DNA of 64,000 nt, taken from the NCBI RefSeq assembly GCF_030445035.2, contig NW_026688628.1, forward strand, positions 3,782,001 through 3,846,000. The letters run 5' to 3'. Source of the DNA: Dasypus novemcinctus. Taxonomy: Eukaryota > Chordata > Mammalia > Cingulata > Dasypodidae. The notes under the pieces were generated by a model. That model saw only the letters and a program-made list of their open reading frames with translations. It was not told where the DNA came from and searched no databases. Positions 46,326 through 56,185 of this stretch are shown here, piece by piece (position 1 is the first letter of the stretch; every line of letters starts with the position of its first letter). A program made the translations under genes and the position numbers.

Positions 46326-46975
46326 CAGTGGTGTGAACAGACATCTGCACACCTATGTTCATAGAGGCATTATCCAAACTTGCCAGAAGTTGGAAACAAA
46401 CCCAGTATCTATCTACCTATGAATGGATAAAGAAACTGTGGTATATACACACGCTGGAATATTATGCAGCTGCAAGGAGAAACGAAGTTATAAAATATTT
46501 GACAACATGGAGGAACCTGGAGGACATGTTGAGTGTAGCATGCCAGACACAAAAGGACAAATACTGTATGATTGCATTACTATGAACCAAATACATCGTG
46601 TAACATATTATATGATTAGAAAAAAATTTATATGTATTCAGTACATTTGAGAAATGTATGCTTTTATTCAACTGTATTTTCTTTTAATTATTGTTTATAT
46701 TTTCAATTATTTTAAATGTACAAAATAAAGGTAAAAAGATATTTTATGATTCCATTGATATAAAATGTAAATATAAATAAATTTATAAAAATGACCTTTG
46801 ATTAGTGGTTATGGACAGCTAGGGAAGGCATGCTAAGGGGTGTGGAGTAATGAAATAATTCTAAAAGTTTTTGTGATGATGAATGCACAATGTTGGGATT
46901 ATACTAAAAGCCACTGACTCTACACTTAAGGTAGATGTTATGGTATGTGAGTATGTCTGAATAAAACGACTAAAT
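46326..46975 (+). mobile_element. L1 ORF2 end and 3'UTR, sense
   Basis: A 76-codon frame (46355-46585) encodes the ORF2 C-terminus with RSWKQTQYLSTYEWIKKLWY, AAARRNEV and DKYCMIAL, a different L1 subfamily from the SAIRTN-type at 26.4 kb. The 3'UTR follows and ends near GAATAAAACGACTAAATAAATA (46960-46981). Confidence 0.85.
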
Positions 46976-47465
46976 AAATAATTGTGCTAGAATGGCCAGA
47001 AATAGCAGCTCTGTAAGGCAGGGGAACAGAGAGAGTGAGGGATGAAGAAGTCTGCTTTTTGCTTATTCTTATTATTGAAATAATGATAACGCACTCGTAA
47101 TGATGAAGTGATGCCCGCACAACTCCGATATACCAAATACCGTTGCTTGTATTCTTTGGATGTATTGTATGATTTATTAACATGTACGAATAAAATAAAT
47201 TTGGGAAATAAATTCTCCCCAGAACGCAGGCCAGGGGCCAGCACTCCTCAGGCTCCACAGAGGAGCCAGCCCCCAGCTCCGGGAGAAAGGAGCAGGGACG
47301 ACAGCCTCTCTCCGGGCCAGGCTCGGCTGCACCGGGCCAGAGGCCCCTCACACCGCGCTTCCAGCAGCTCCAAGCAGCCGGCCTCGGTGACCCACGCCCG
47401 GGCCCAGGCCGCCTCTGGTGCACTGTGGGTGGGGACACCCCCACTTGCGGGAAACCCCTGCTCAC

Positions 47466-47500
47466 CAGTCAGGAGCCGCCCTCACGGCGTAGGGCGACAT
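47466..47500 (-). other. Possible minus-strand first coding exon
   Basis: Reading leftward from the promoter, an ATG at 47500-47498 opens 11 codons and two bases up to a donor-like GTGAGC (47465-47460). This would make the island a bidirectional promoter. The piece is short and could be chance in CG-rich DNA. Confidence 0.2.
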
Positions 47501-47530
47501 CGCCCTCCTTAGCGCCAGCCGGACCGCGCG

Positions 47531-47620
47531 TCCATTGGTTGCTGGGCGCTGTCCGTCACGGGGAGGGCCACGCCCCTTTGGGGGCGGAGTTGGGGAACCG
47601 GTCCAGACCTGATTGGCCCT
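47531..47620 (+). promoter_or_regulatory. CCAAT and GC boxes of the island promoter
   Basis: Two ATTGG motifs, the reverse of CCAAT and candidate NF-Y sites, lie at 47534-47538 (TCCATTGGTT) and 47612-47616 (TGATTGGCCC), about 80 bp apart. Between them are CCACGCCCC (47568-47576) and GGGGGCGGAG (47580-47589), Sp/KLF-type GC boxes in both orientations. There is no TATA box. The spacing puts a start site around 47650-47700 for a plus-strand transcript. Confidence 0.65.
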
Positions 47621-47669
47621 CGGGCTCTCAGGCCCTCAAGTCCCGCCCTGCCCCCGCGCGGCGGCCCCT

Positions 47670-47832
47670 TTAACAGCTGGCGGCGGTTGGGCGCGCGCCC
47701 CGCGGACCTGCTGCGCGCTCCCGCGGCACCGCTGCGCGCCCAAGGGCAGGAGGGACGCGGTGTCGGGGCGCACGGGAGGCTGCGGGGAGCGCTCGCCCGC
47801 CCTTGGGAACGCCGTGTCCCGCCCGCGCAGCG
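47670..47832 (+). other. Candidate non-coding first exon with GTAAGT donor
   Basis: GCGCAGCG|GTAAGT puts a strong 5' splice site at 47833. The sequence upstream as far as the CCAAT/GC boxes contains no ATG, so the exon would be pure 5'UTR. The start is estimated from the promoter motifs. The gene is unknown; its coding exons may lie beyond the window or between here and the NUTM2-like exon on the opposite strand. Confidence 0.5.
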
Positions 47833-48126
47833 GTAAGTCTGGGCCCCACGTGGCGTCGGGCGGGCGCAGGCGGGGCCGTAGGCGCAGACGAGGGCGAGCG
47901 AGCCCCCTTGCCTCGTGAGGGGCGCCCGTCCCGCGCCCACGGAGGTCCTGCTGCCTCGCCTGCGGGGGGCGGGGTCCTTCGGGGCCGGTGGGGACCAGGC
48001 AGGGCAGGCCCTGTGGGGGCTGCTTCCGCGGGCGGCGCGGGCCGGGCGGGGACCTTTCGGGGGTCCAGGCCCAGCGCGGCGGGGCTGGGGGGGGGGGGGC
48101 CGAGTCAGAATAAGAGTCCCGCGGCC

Positions 48127-48620
48127 CACGGGGAAGGCGGCCCACACTTCCCCCACGGTCCCTCCTCCCCCACTTTCCCTACCCCCACGGTCCCTCCCCC
48201 CCACTATTCCTTCCCCCAGGGGCCCTCTGCCCACCATGGTCTCTCCCCCCCACACACTATTCCTCCCCCCAGGGGCCCTCTGCCCACGGTCCCTCCTCCC
48301 CCCAAACGGTCCCCAGTCTTGGTCCCTTCCCACCCCCCACTTTCCCCCAACACGTTCCTCCTCCCCTTCACAACATACCCCCCCCACTGTCCCTCCTCCC
48401 CCATCCTTCGCCCCAGGATCCCTCCCCCCACAGTCCCTCCTTCCCTCCTTGGTCCCTCCCCCGTGGCCCTTCCCCCTCAGTCCCTCATCCTCCTGCTGGC
48501 CCTTCCTTCCCCACGCTATCCCTTTCCTCCCCATCCCTCTTCCCCCCATGGCCCCTCCTCTGCCCACAGCCCCCCTCCCTCCCCACATGCCCCCTGTTTG
48601 CCCATGGTCCAACCTGCAGC
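48127..48620. repeat. C-rich degenerate minisatellite
   Basis: The plus strand is nearly pure pyrimidine with recurring phrases (CACGGTCCCTCCTCCCCC, CAGGGGCCCTCTGCCCAC, CCCCACTNTCCCT) in units of roughly 20-50 bp. The minus strand is correspondingly G-rich with many G3-G7 runs. Two long open frames cross it (minus 48612-47509, 367 codons; plus 47803-49140, 445 codons). They are low-complexity artefacts (proline/serine or glycine/arginine rich). Confidence 0.85.
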
Positions 48621-48942
48621 CCTGCCCTCCCTGCCCTCCCTGCCTACCCTCCCAGGTTCCTGGGTGCCTCCCCTTTCAGCGCTCCCTTCCCAGGCCCTCC
48701 ACTTCACATTTTCCTCCAGGCCCAGGCTGCTTCTCTTTCTTCTCCTCCCCTGGATAGGGCCTGCTGGTGCCTCCCCACAGCGTGGCTTTTACAGGGGAAC
48801 TGATCTGCTCCCTGGGGAGGGGCCCTGGGAAGGCCCGGGGGGAGCAGGGCTGACACCCGGTGTGTGCCCTCAGGGAGCACAAGGAATGGGGCCCTCTCCT
48901 GGGAGGGGCCTGGGGTTTCTGCCCAGCCCAGGAGTTTTGCAG

Positions 48943-49045
48943 GAACCTCAACAGTTTACAACTAAAAGTGTGTATCCAACCCAGAGGTCTGCGGGTGGCG
49001 CTCTTCCTCATCGTGGGCATTTGCATTCTTTGGATCCAAGCCCTG
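48943..49045 (+). other. Candidate internal exon encoding a hydrophobic segment
   Basis: TTTTGCAG|GAACC (acceptor at 48941-48942) and CCCTG|GTGAGC (donor at 49046) bracket 103 bp. In one frame it is open and encodes RVALFLIVGICILW, a plausible single membrane segment after a basic stretch (KVCIQPRGLR). It lies 1.1 kb downstream of the candidate first exon on the same strand. There is no in-frame ATG within the exon. I do not recognise the protein; a chance frame is quite possible. Confidence 0.25.
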
Positions 49046-50020
49046 GTGAGCCACTTGAGACTTTCATTTTCTCTCTTCCTCCCGTTTTACTCCTTTCTGC
49101 TTTCCGGGAGTACACGCGGCAGGCGAGGTCTGTGGTCTAGGAGCCCACTCCCATCGCACCCCTCCTGGCTGTGTGGCACTGGACGCCCTGGGACAGCCTG
49201 AGCCAGGGCCTTCCTCAGAGCTCCCCATGGCCCCAGGGAGGCTTTTCCTTTTGGTAGTGGTTAAAGCTTTTCTTAAAACTTTGATTTGTTGGAGTAATGC
49301 TGGGTGGAAATGGTTTGTGTGTCTTGCTAAGATGCTAGCTTGTGAGGGCCAGAGGAGGTTGGCTGGCCAACAGGGGCCACCGGATTTGGGTGCCTGCTAG
49401 GGTGCACTGCACAGAGTGGGAAAGGGCACCTACTAGGGGCTGCTGAGGGAGCCCAGGGCTGTGCTGAGCATTTCAGGAGCTCCAGGGCACCTCTGCTTGG
49501 CAGAGGGGGTGACCCAGGTGCCTTGGGGACACCATTCTGGCCCTGCTGTGTCTGCCAAGAGCCATCACCCAGCTGACCTTAAAGGAGCCGGCTGCAGAGG
49601 AAGCCTCTGCGCTTACTGTTCTCAGCCTCTTAGAAGAGTTGGTTCCATTCCAGGGAAGCAGTTCAGAGCTGGGGAGCAGCTGCTCTAGTTAAGACAGATG
49701 TGCTGGACCTCCCCACCCCCACCCCCTTCTTTTGACCCCTGCGCCTCCCCCTGAGCTTCTGAAGGTGGTTTTCACACGATCGCCACCCTGGAAGGGGGAA
49801 AGCTAGGCAGAGCTGCTGGGGGCCCTGTCACTTCCACACAGATGACTGTGCCATTCTCCTAATACACTATCACTCAGCTGATCCTAAGTGTGACAAGGAG
49901 GAATACAATGTTGCTCAGTGGAAAAATCTGGGGAGGTTTACACCAAAACCTTAACAATGAAATCTTTGGATGAGGATTAGAAGTGTTTTTCTTTTTTAAA
50001 AAAATAATAATAATGTTATT
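49046..50020. other. Unassigned sequence downstream of the CpG island
   Basis: GC-moderate, repeat-free DNA. Frames up to 113 codons overlap the candidate exon or are chance. Probably intron of the island transcript if it exists. Confidence 0.4.
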
Positions 50021-50697
50021 GATACATGCTTATATGTTTTTAACAAATCAACTTTATTGGTATACATTAATAAAACAACAATTCATTTAAAGTGTACAAC
50101 CAAAAAAAAGTGCACAACCAGTGGTGTTTGGTATAATTACATAGTTGTGTATTCATTACCTCAACCAGCATTAGAACATTTTCATTATTTGAATAATAAT
50201 AAATAAAAATAAATTAATAAGGAAATTCATCACCCCTTGATCTTTGTTTCCCCTGCTGAACCGCTGCTCTTCTTTTGTGCTGTTCTTACACAATTATCTA
50301 CTTATTAAGTTTTACTGAGATATATTCATATACCATACAATCTATCTGAAGTGTATAATCAGTGACTTTTAATATTATCACAGTATTATGCATTCCTCAC
50401 CATCAAAAATTTTAGAACATTTTCAGTACTCTAGAAAAAACGCACACCCCTTAGCAGTCCTCCCTAGCCCTATATAACTACTAATTGAACTTCAACTTTA
50501 TAAATTGACTTGCATTTACCTTTTATATAAATGGGATCACACAATATGTAGTACTTTGTGTCAGGCTTCTTCACTTAGCATAAGTGATATTATGTTACCA
50601 TCTTTTGTTCAATTTCAAAGAAAACAGGTATATATGCAACTTTATCCATATTCATATATTTTACACATGGTTTTATTATGCTAAAAAAAGCTTGGTT
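50021..50697 (-). mobile_element. Ancient L1 3' end, antisense
   Basis: ACATTAATAAAACAACAATTCATTTAAAGTGTACAACC, TTACTGAGATATATTCATATACCATACAATC, CACCCCTTAGCAGTCCTCCC and AATGGGATCACACAATATGTAGTACTTTGTGTCAGGCTTCTTC are the antisense 3'UTR of mammalian-wide L1MA/L1MB-type elements. It is interrupted by a DAS-SINE at its right end. Confidence 0.85.
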
Positions 50698-51110
50698 TCT
50701 TTATCTTTTTTTTTTTTTTAAAGATTTATTTATTTATTTAATTCCCCCCCCTCCCCTGGTTGTCTGTTCTTGGTGTCTATTTGCTGCGTCTTGTTTCTTT
50801 GTCCGCTTCTGTTGTCGTCAGCAGCACGGGAAGTGTGGGTGGCGCCATTCCTGGGCAGGCTGCACTTTCTTTTTCACGCTGGGCGGCTCTCCTCACAGGC
50901 GCACTCCTTGCGCATGGGGCTCCCCCACGCGGGGGTCACCTTTGCGTGGCACGGCACTCCTTGCGCGCATCAGCACTCCTTGCGCGCATCAGCACTGCGC
51001 ATGGCCAGCTCCACACGGGTCAAGGAGGCCCGGGGTTTGAACCACGGACCTCCCATATGGTAGACGGACGCCCTAACCACTGGGCCAAAGTCCGTTTCCC
51101 TCTTTATCTT
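50698..51110 (-). mobile_element. DAS-SINE 7, antisense, young-looking
   Basis: The SINE spans about 50708-51100, with matching flanks TCTTTATCTT at 50698-50707 and 51101-51110 that continue into T-runs. Many CpG are kept (GCGCGCATC, CCCACGCGGGGG), implying a recent insertion. The 27 bp stretch TTGCGCGCATCAGCACTCC is duplicated in tandem at 50960-51000. Frames of 97-125 codons here are SINE. Confidence 0.95.
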
Positions 51111-51815
51111 TTTTTTTTTGGTACTTATTTTTCTTGAGTAAAGGATCACATTTTAAAGTCTCTGATTTTCAACTCTTCAGTGTAACCTCACTTTTTAAAA
51201 AACATTTTGTACATTTAATAATTGAATATGTAAACAATAATTTAAAAAGAAAAAGAAAACACTGTTGGATAAAGATACCATTTCTCAAATAAATGTACTG
51301 GATACATATAAATTTTTTTGAATCAAACATTATGTTACACAATATATTTGGTTCATAGTCACACAATCATACAGTATTTGTCCTTTTGTGTCTGGCTTGC
51401 TTCACTCAACATAATGTCCTCTAGATTCTTGCTTGTCATATGCTTTATGATTTCACTTCTTACAGCTATGTAATACTCCATTATGTGAATACACCACAAT
51501 TTATTTACCCATTCATCAGTTGATGGACGCTTGGGTTTTTTCCAACTTTTGGAATCGTGAATATTGCTGTAGTGAACTTTGGTGTGCAGATGTCTGTTGG
51601 TGTTAGTGCTCTTAGTTTTTCTGGATATATACCTAGTAGTGATATTGCAGGGTCATGTAGAAAGTTTATATTCAACTTCTTTAGGAACCGCCAAATGGTC
51701 CTCCATAGGGGCTGTACCATTCTGCATTCCCACCAACAGTGAATAACTAACTGTTCATTTCTCTCTACATCCTGTCCACATCCTGTCCAGCAGTTGTGGT
51801 TTTCTATCTGTGGCA
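51111..51815 (-). mobile_element. L1 ORF2 end and 3'UTR start, antisense
   Basis: CAGTATTTGTCCTTTTGTGTCTGGCTTGC, TCCATTATGTGAATACACC and a 71-codon minus frame (51720-51505) with QPLWRTIWRFLKKL and SLLGIYPEKLRALTP identify the ORF2 C-terminus. The orientation flips at about 51816. Confidence 0.85.
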
Positions 51816-52870
51816 GGGGGTGATCATTTGTATGGGGTGTCAGTGATGGGGAATAAATAGGAGGAAGCTCACGTGGGCATATGTAAAAGGCATATAAATG
51901 TGTTCAGATGTTCATGGGGCATTGCCATGGTGGGTGGAGACTCATAACTGAAGGAATACCCAAGTCCCATCCTGGGGAGCACTGCCACATTCTCTAGTAG
52001 GACAGCAAGAATCCCCCAAATACAGGGGCAATGACTAGTGAAGGAGGATGGTCTACTTATGGGTCTTTGATATTGATGACTATAAGAACCTTTATTCTTT
52101 TTCTTTTTTTTAAAGATTTATTTATTTATTTTTCTCCCCTCCCTCCCACCCCAGTTGTCTCTTTTCTGTGTCTGTTTACTGCATCTTGTTTCTCTGTCCA
52201 CTTCTGTTGTTGTCAGTGGCACGGGAATCTGTGTCTCTTTTTGTTGTGTCATCTTGTTGTGTCAGCTCTCTGTGTAGGTGGTGCCATTCTTAGGCAGACT
52301 GCACTTTCTTTCATGCTGGGTGGCTCTCCTTACTACGTGGGGGGACACCCTTGTGTGGCACAGTGCTCCTTGCTTGCATCAACACTGCTCATGGGCCAGC
52401 TCCACGCGGGTTAAGGAGGCCTGGGGTTTGAACCATGGACCTCCCTTGTGGTAGATGGATGCCCTAACCACTGGGCCAAGTCTGTTTCCCAGAACCTTTA
52501 CTCTTGAAATTGAAACCTAGCCTAGTATTATAGGGCACTAAGAGTTGCCTTCTCAGAGGTTCCTTTTTGCTTAAATGTGGCCTCTCTCTAAGCCAAACTC
52601 AGTGTATAAATACATTATTTTCCCCCAGTGAAGGACATGAATCCTGGGGATGAGTCTGTCTGGCACCAAGGGATTATAACCAAGCACCAACTAGCAATGC
52701 AGCTGGAAAAAGCCCTTGACCAAAAGGGGGGAAAGGTCAAGACAAATGAGTTTATAAAGCTAAGAAACTTCAAAGTGAGTTTCTGCCCATCTCAGCAGGA
52801 TCTTACTGACTGCCAAAGTAGGTACTATCCCAAATATCAGGGCTCCTGAGCATTCTGGAGATATCCAGAC
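51816..52870 (+). mobile_element. L1 3'UTR, sense, with DAS-SINE inside
   Basis: GGGTGGAGACTCATAACTG..CATCCTGGGGAGCACTG and TGAATCCTGGGGATGAGTCTGTCTGGCACC match the reverse complement of the long 3'UTR at about 24400-25950, in the same order. The piece stops at about 52870 before reaching any tail. It lies between two antisense L1 segments, forming an inverted arrangement with both. Confidence 0.75.
52084..52505 (-). mobile_element. DAS-SINE 8, antisense, with TSD
   Basis: The SINE spans 52099-52490. Flanks AGAACCTTTATTCTT (52084) and AGAACCTTTACTCTT (52491) agree at 14 of 15 bases. The distal body is shorter than in copies 2 and 5 (the TGCGCAAGGAGTG block is partly missing). The head is at the right end. 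Confidence 0.95.
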
Positions 52871-55800
52871 ACTATAGTCATCACTAGAGCATTTTCATTA
52901 TCTCAGTGATAATAATAAAAAACAAACAAAAAATTCCACCACCCCTCAATCTTTCTGTGCTTTCTTTATTGTCCACAGCTCCCCTTTCTGACTTATTTTG
53001 CACAAATACTTTTTTCTTTCATCTATAAATTGATTTCTATTTACATTTTATATAAATGGAATCATACATTATATTACACAATGCATTTGGTTCATTGTAA
53101 TGCAATTTTCCTGTATTTGTCCTTTTCTGTCTGGCTTGCTTCACTCAACGTACTGTCCTCCAGGTTCATCAATGTTGTCAATGTTATGACTTCATTTCTT
53201 CTTACAGATGCATAATGTTCCATTGTGTGAATATACCACAGTTCTATTATCCATTTTTCAGTTGAGGGACACCTTGGTTGTTTCCAGCTTCTGGCAATTG
53301 TGAATAATGCCACTATGAACATAGATGTGTAGATGTCTCTTCATGTCACTGCTCTCACAGCTCTCAGTTCTTCTGGATATATACCCCATAGTGGTATTGC
53401 AATGTCATGTGGGAAATCTATATTCAACTTCTTTAGGAGCTGCTGAACTCCACAGTGGCTGTACATTCTTCATTACCAACCACAGTGAATAAGTGTTCCT
53501 ATCCACATTCTTTCCAACATTTAGTTCTCTAACATTGAATACTTTTTCATATGTTTTTTGCCATTTGTATTTCTTCTTTGGGCAAATGTCTATTCATGTC
53601 TTTGGCCCATTTTTAATTGGGTCTTTTGTCTTTATATTGTTGAATTGTAATATCTCTTTATATATCATAGATATTAAACGCTTATCGGATATGTGATTTC
53701 TGATTATTTTCTCCCATTGAGTTGGCTGCCTTTTGACAAAGTCTTGTGAGAAGCAAAAGTATTTAATTTTGAGGAGTTCCAAATTATCTGTTTTTTCTTT
53801 TGTTGTGTGTACTTTGCGTGTAAGGTCCAAGAAATCACATGAACCATGAAGTCTTTAAGATATTTCCCTACATTTTCTTCTAGTAGTTTTATGGTCCTGC
53901 CTTTTATATTTAGGTCTTTGATCCATTTTGAGTTGATTCTTGTATAGGGAATGAGATAGGGGTCCCCTTTCATTCTTTTGGTTATAGATATGCAGCTCTC
54001 CCTGTACAATTTGTTGAAGAAACTGTTTTTTCCTGTTAACATGGACTTGGTAGATATGTCAAAAACTAGTTGACCAAAGAGGTAAGGGTTTATTTCTAGG
54101 CTTTCAATTCTATTCCACTGTTCAATGTGTCTCTCTTTATGCCAGTACCATGTTGTTTTGACCCCTGAAGCTTTGTAATATGTTTGAAGATCAGACAGTG
54201 AAATTCCTCCTATATTATGCTATAGTATAGCATACTATGCTTTTTTAGAATACTTTTGGCTATTCAGGGGTACTTTCCCTTCTAAGTGAATTTGGTAATT
54301 GCCTTTTCTATTAATGTGAATTAATTTTGATTGGTATTGTGTTGGATCTTTAAATCAGTTGGGTTAGGATTGACATCTTCACAATAGTCTTCCAGTTCAT
54401 GAACATGGAATATCTTTCCATTTGTTTAAATCTTTCTAACATTTCTTTTAGTGTTGTTTTGTAGTTTTCTGCTTATAGGTCCTGTACTTCTTTGGTTAAA
54501 TTGATTCCTAGGTGTTTTAGTCATTTTGTTGCTATTGCTAGTGGAATTTCCCCCCAATTTCCTCTTCAGATTATGCAGTACTAATGTACAAAAACATTAT
54601 GGATTTCTGCATATTGATCTTGTATCCTGCCACTTTGCTGAATCATTTATTAGCTCAAGTAGCTTTGTTTTGTAGACATTTCTGAATTTTCTAAAAATAG
54701 GATCATGTTATCCACAAATAGAGTTTTCCTTCCTATTTATCCTATTTGGATGCCTTTGCTGTTTTCTTTTTCTTGCTCTAAATAGAGCTAGTACAATGTT
54801 AAATAAAAAGGTTGCTAGTGAGCATCCTTGTCTTGTTCCTGATCTTAGAGGGAAAGCTTTCAACCCTTCCCCACTAACTAAGATAGTTGTGTGATTTTCA
54901 TATATACTTTTTATCATATTGAGGAATTTTACTCCTATTCATATCTTTTGAAATGTTTTTATCAAGAAAGGATGCTGGATTTTGTCAGATGCTTTTTCTG
55001 ATTTTTTTCTGATTTTTTTGATTGAGATGATGTGTTTTGTTTTGTTTTGTTTTTCAGTTTGGTAATGTGGTTGATTTTCTTATGTTGAATGAGCCTTGCC
55101 TACCAGGAATAAATCCCACTTGGTCATAATGTACAAGTCTATTGAGATGCTCCTGCATTTAATTTACAAATACTTTGTTGAGAATTCTTGCATCTATGTT
55201 TAATAGAGAAATTGGTCTATAATTTTCTTTCCTGGTGGTGTCTTTATATGGCTTTGATTTTACAGTGGTATTGGTTTCATAAAAAGTGTTGGGTAATTTT
55301 CCCTCTTCAATTTTTTGAAAGAATGAACAGGATGGGTGTTAATTCTTTTTTAAATGTTTGGTAGAATTCACCTGTAAAGCCATTTGGTTCTAGACTTTTT
55401 TTTTTTTTTGATGGGAAGTTTTTGATGATGGATTCAATGTCTTTAAGTGTGAGTGGTTTGTTAAGTTCTTGCATTTCTTATAGTGTCAGTGTAAGTTGTT
55501 TGTGCATTTCTAGGAATTTGCCCATTTCATCTAGGTTGTCTAGTTTGTTGACATACAGTTTCTCATAATATCCTCTCAGGATCCTTTTTATTTCTGCGGG
55601 GTCAGTCATAGTTCTTCCCTTTTTTTCAGATTATATTTATTTGCCCCTTTTTTTTCTCTGTTAATCTTAGTAGGGGTTTGTAAATTTTACCTATCTTCTC
55701 AAAGAACCAGCTTTTGATTTTGATTTTCTCTAAAGTTCTTTTTTCTTTTCAATTTCATTTATTTCTATTTCAATCTTTGTTATTTCTTCTGCTTGCTTTG

Positions 55801-55945
55801 AAGATTGGTTTGTTGTTCTTTTTCTAGTTTCTCTTGTCGCTCAGTTAAATCTTTGCATTTAGCTCTTTTTTCTCTTTTAATATAAGTGTTTAGGGTTATA
55901 AATTTCCCTCTCAAGACTGCCTTTGCTGTATCTCATAAGTTTTTT
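52871..55945 (-). pseudogene. Long L1 ORF2 remnant, antisense
   Basis: About 3 kb of antisense L1 from just past the ORF2 stop back to near the N-terminal side of the reverse transcriptase. Readable minus-strand frames include CPSTEKWIIELWYIHTMEHY (53322-53092), KWIKDLNIKGRTIKLLEENVGKYLKD (54042-53704) and [22 protein letters not shown] (54917-54708), the last being the conserved RT segment. Frames are broken throughout. The right end (~55945) stops in the region between RT and endonuclease, so it is 5'-truncated. Confidence 0.9.
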
Positions 55946-56185
55946 GTGTGTGTGACATGGATCACAATGCTTATTGCAGACTTATTGGCAGTGATCAGAA
56001 ACAGAAACAAGGCAAATGTCCATCAACAGAAGACTTGATACACAAAGTATGCTATAATTGTACAGCAGAATGTATGAAAGCAAAATAAACAAAATACAGC
56101 TCTAGCAACAACTCAATTTAAAGTTCCAAAATAGGCAAAACTACATTACACAGTGCTGTATATTTTAATTATTTTAAGTCAACCT
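55946..56185 (+). mobile_element. Old L1 ORF2 end, sense
   Basis: ACAATGCTTATTGCAGACTTATTGGCAGTGATCAG and CAAATGTCCATCAACAGAAGACTTGATACACAAAG are the sense L1 ORF2 end, then AAGCAAAATAAACAAAATACAGCTC from the 3' region. Diverged. Confidence 0.65.

Larger units (their letters stand above)
47215..48110. promoter_or_regulatory. CpG island
   Basis: This is the only part of the window dense in CG dinucleotides outside young SINEs. It starts abruptly after AT-rich sequence (AAATAAATTCTCC|CCAGAACGCAGG) and fades into a C-rich minisatellite. It is free of transposons. In mammals such islands mark promoters active in the germ line or widely. It most likely serves a transcript on the plus strand (donor at 47833); a head-to-head transcript on the minus strand is possible. 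Confidence 0.88.

Noticed and set aside
47215..48110. Assigning the CpG island to a named neighbour gene of NUTM2 in other mammals
   Set aside because: No coding exon in the window supports any name; synteny cannot be tested from the sequence alone.
47509..48612. A 367-codon open frame on the minus strand
   Set aside because: It is created by the C-rich/G-rich minisatellite and CpG island; the product is low-complexity glycine/arginine, with no domain and no plausible exon structure.
47803..49140. A 445-codon open frame on the plus strand
   Set aside because: Same composition effect (proline/serine/leucine). It crosses a strong splice donor and the minisatellite, and has no recognisable domain.
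54215..54240. Near-palindrome TATGCTATAGTATAGCATA as a possible regulatory hairpin
   Set aside because: It lies within decayed L1 ORF2 and looks like a local slippage duplication in this copy only.
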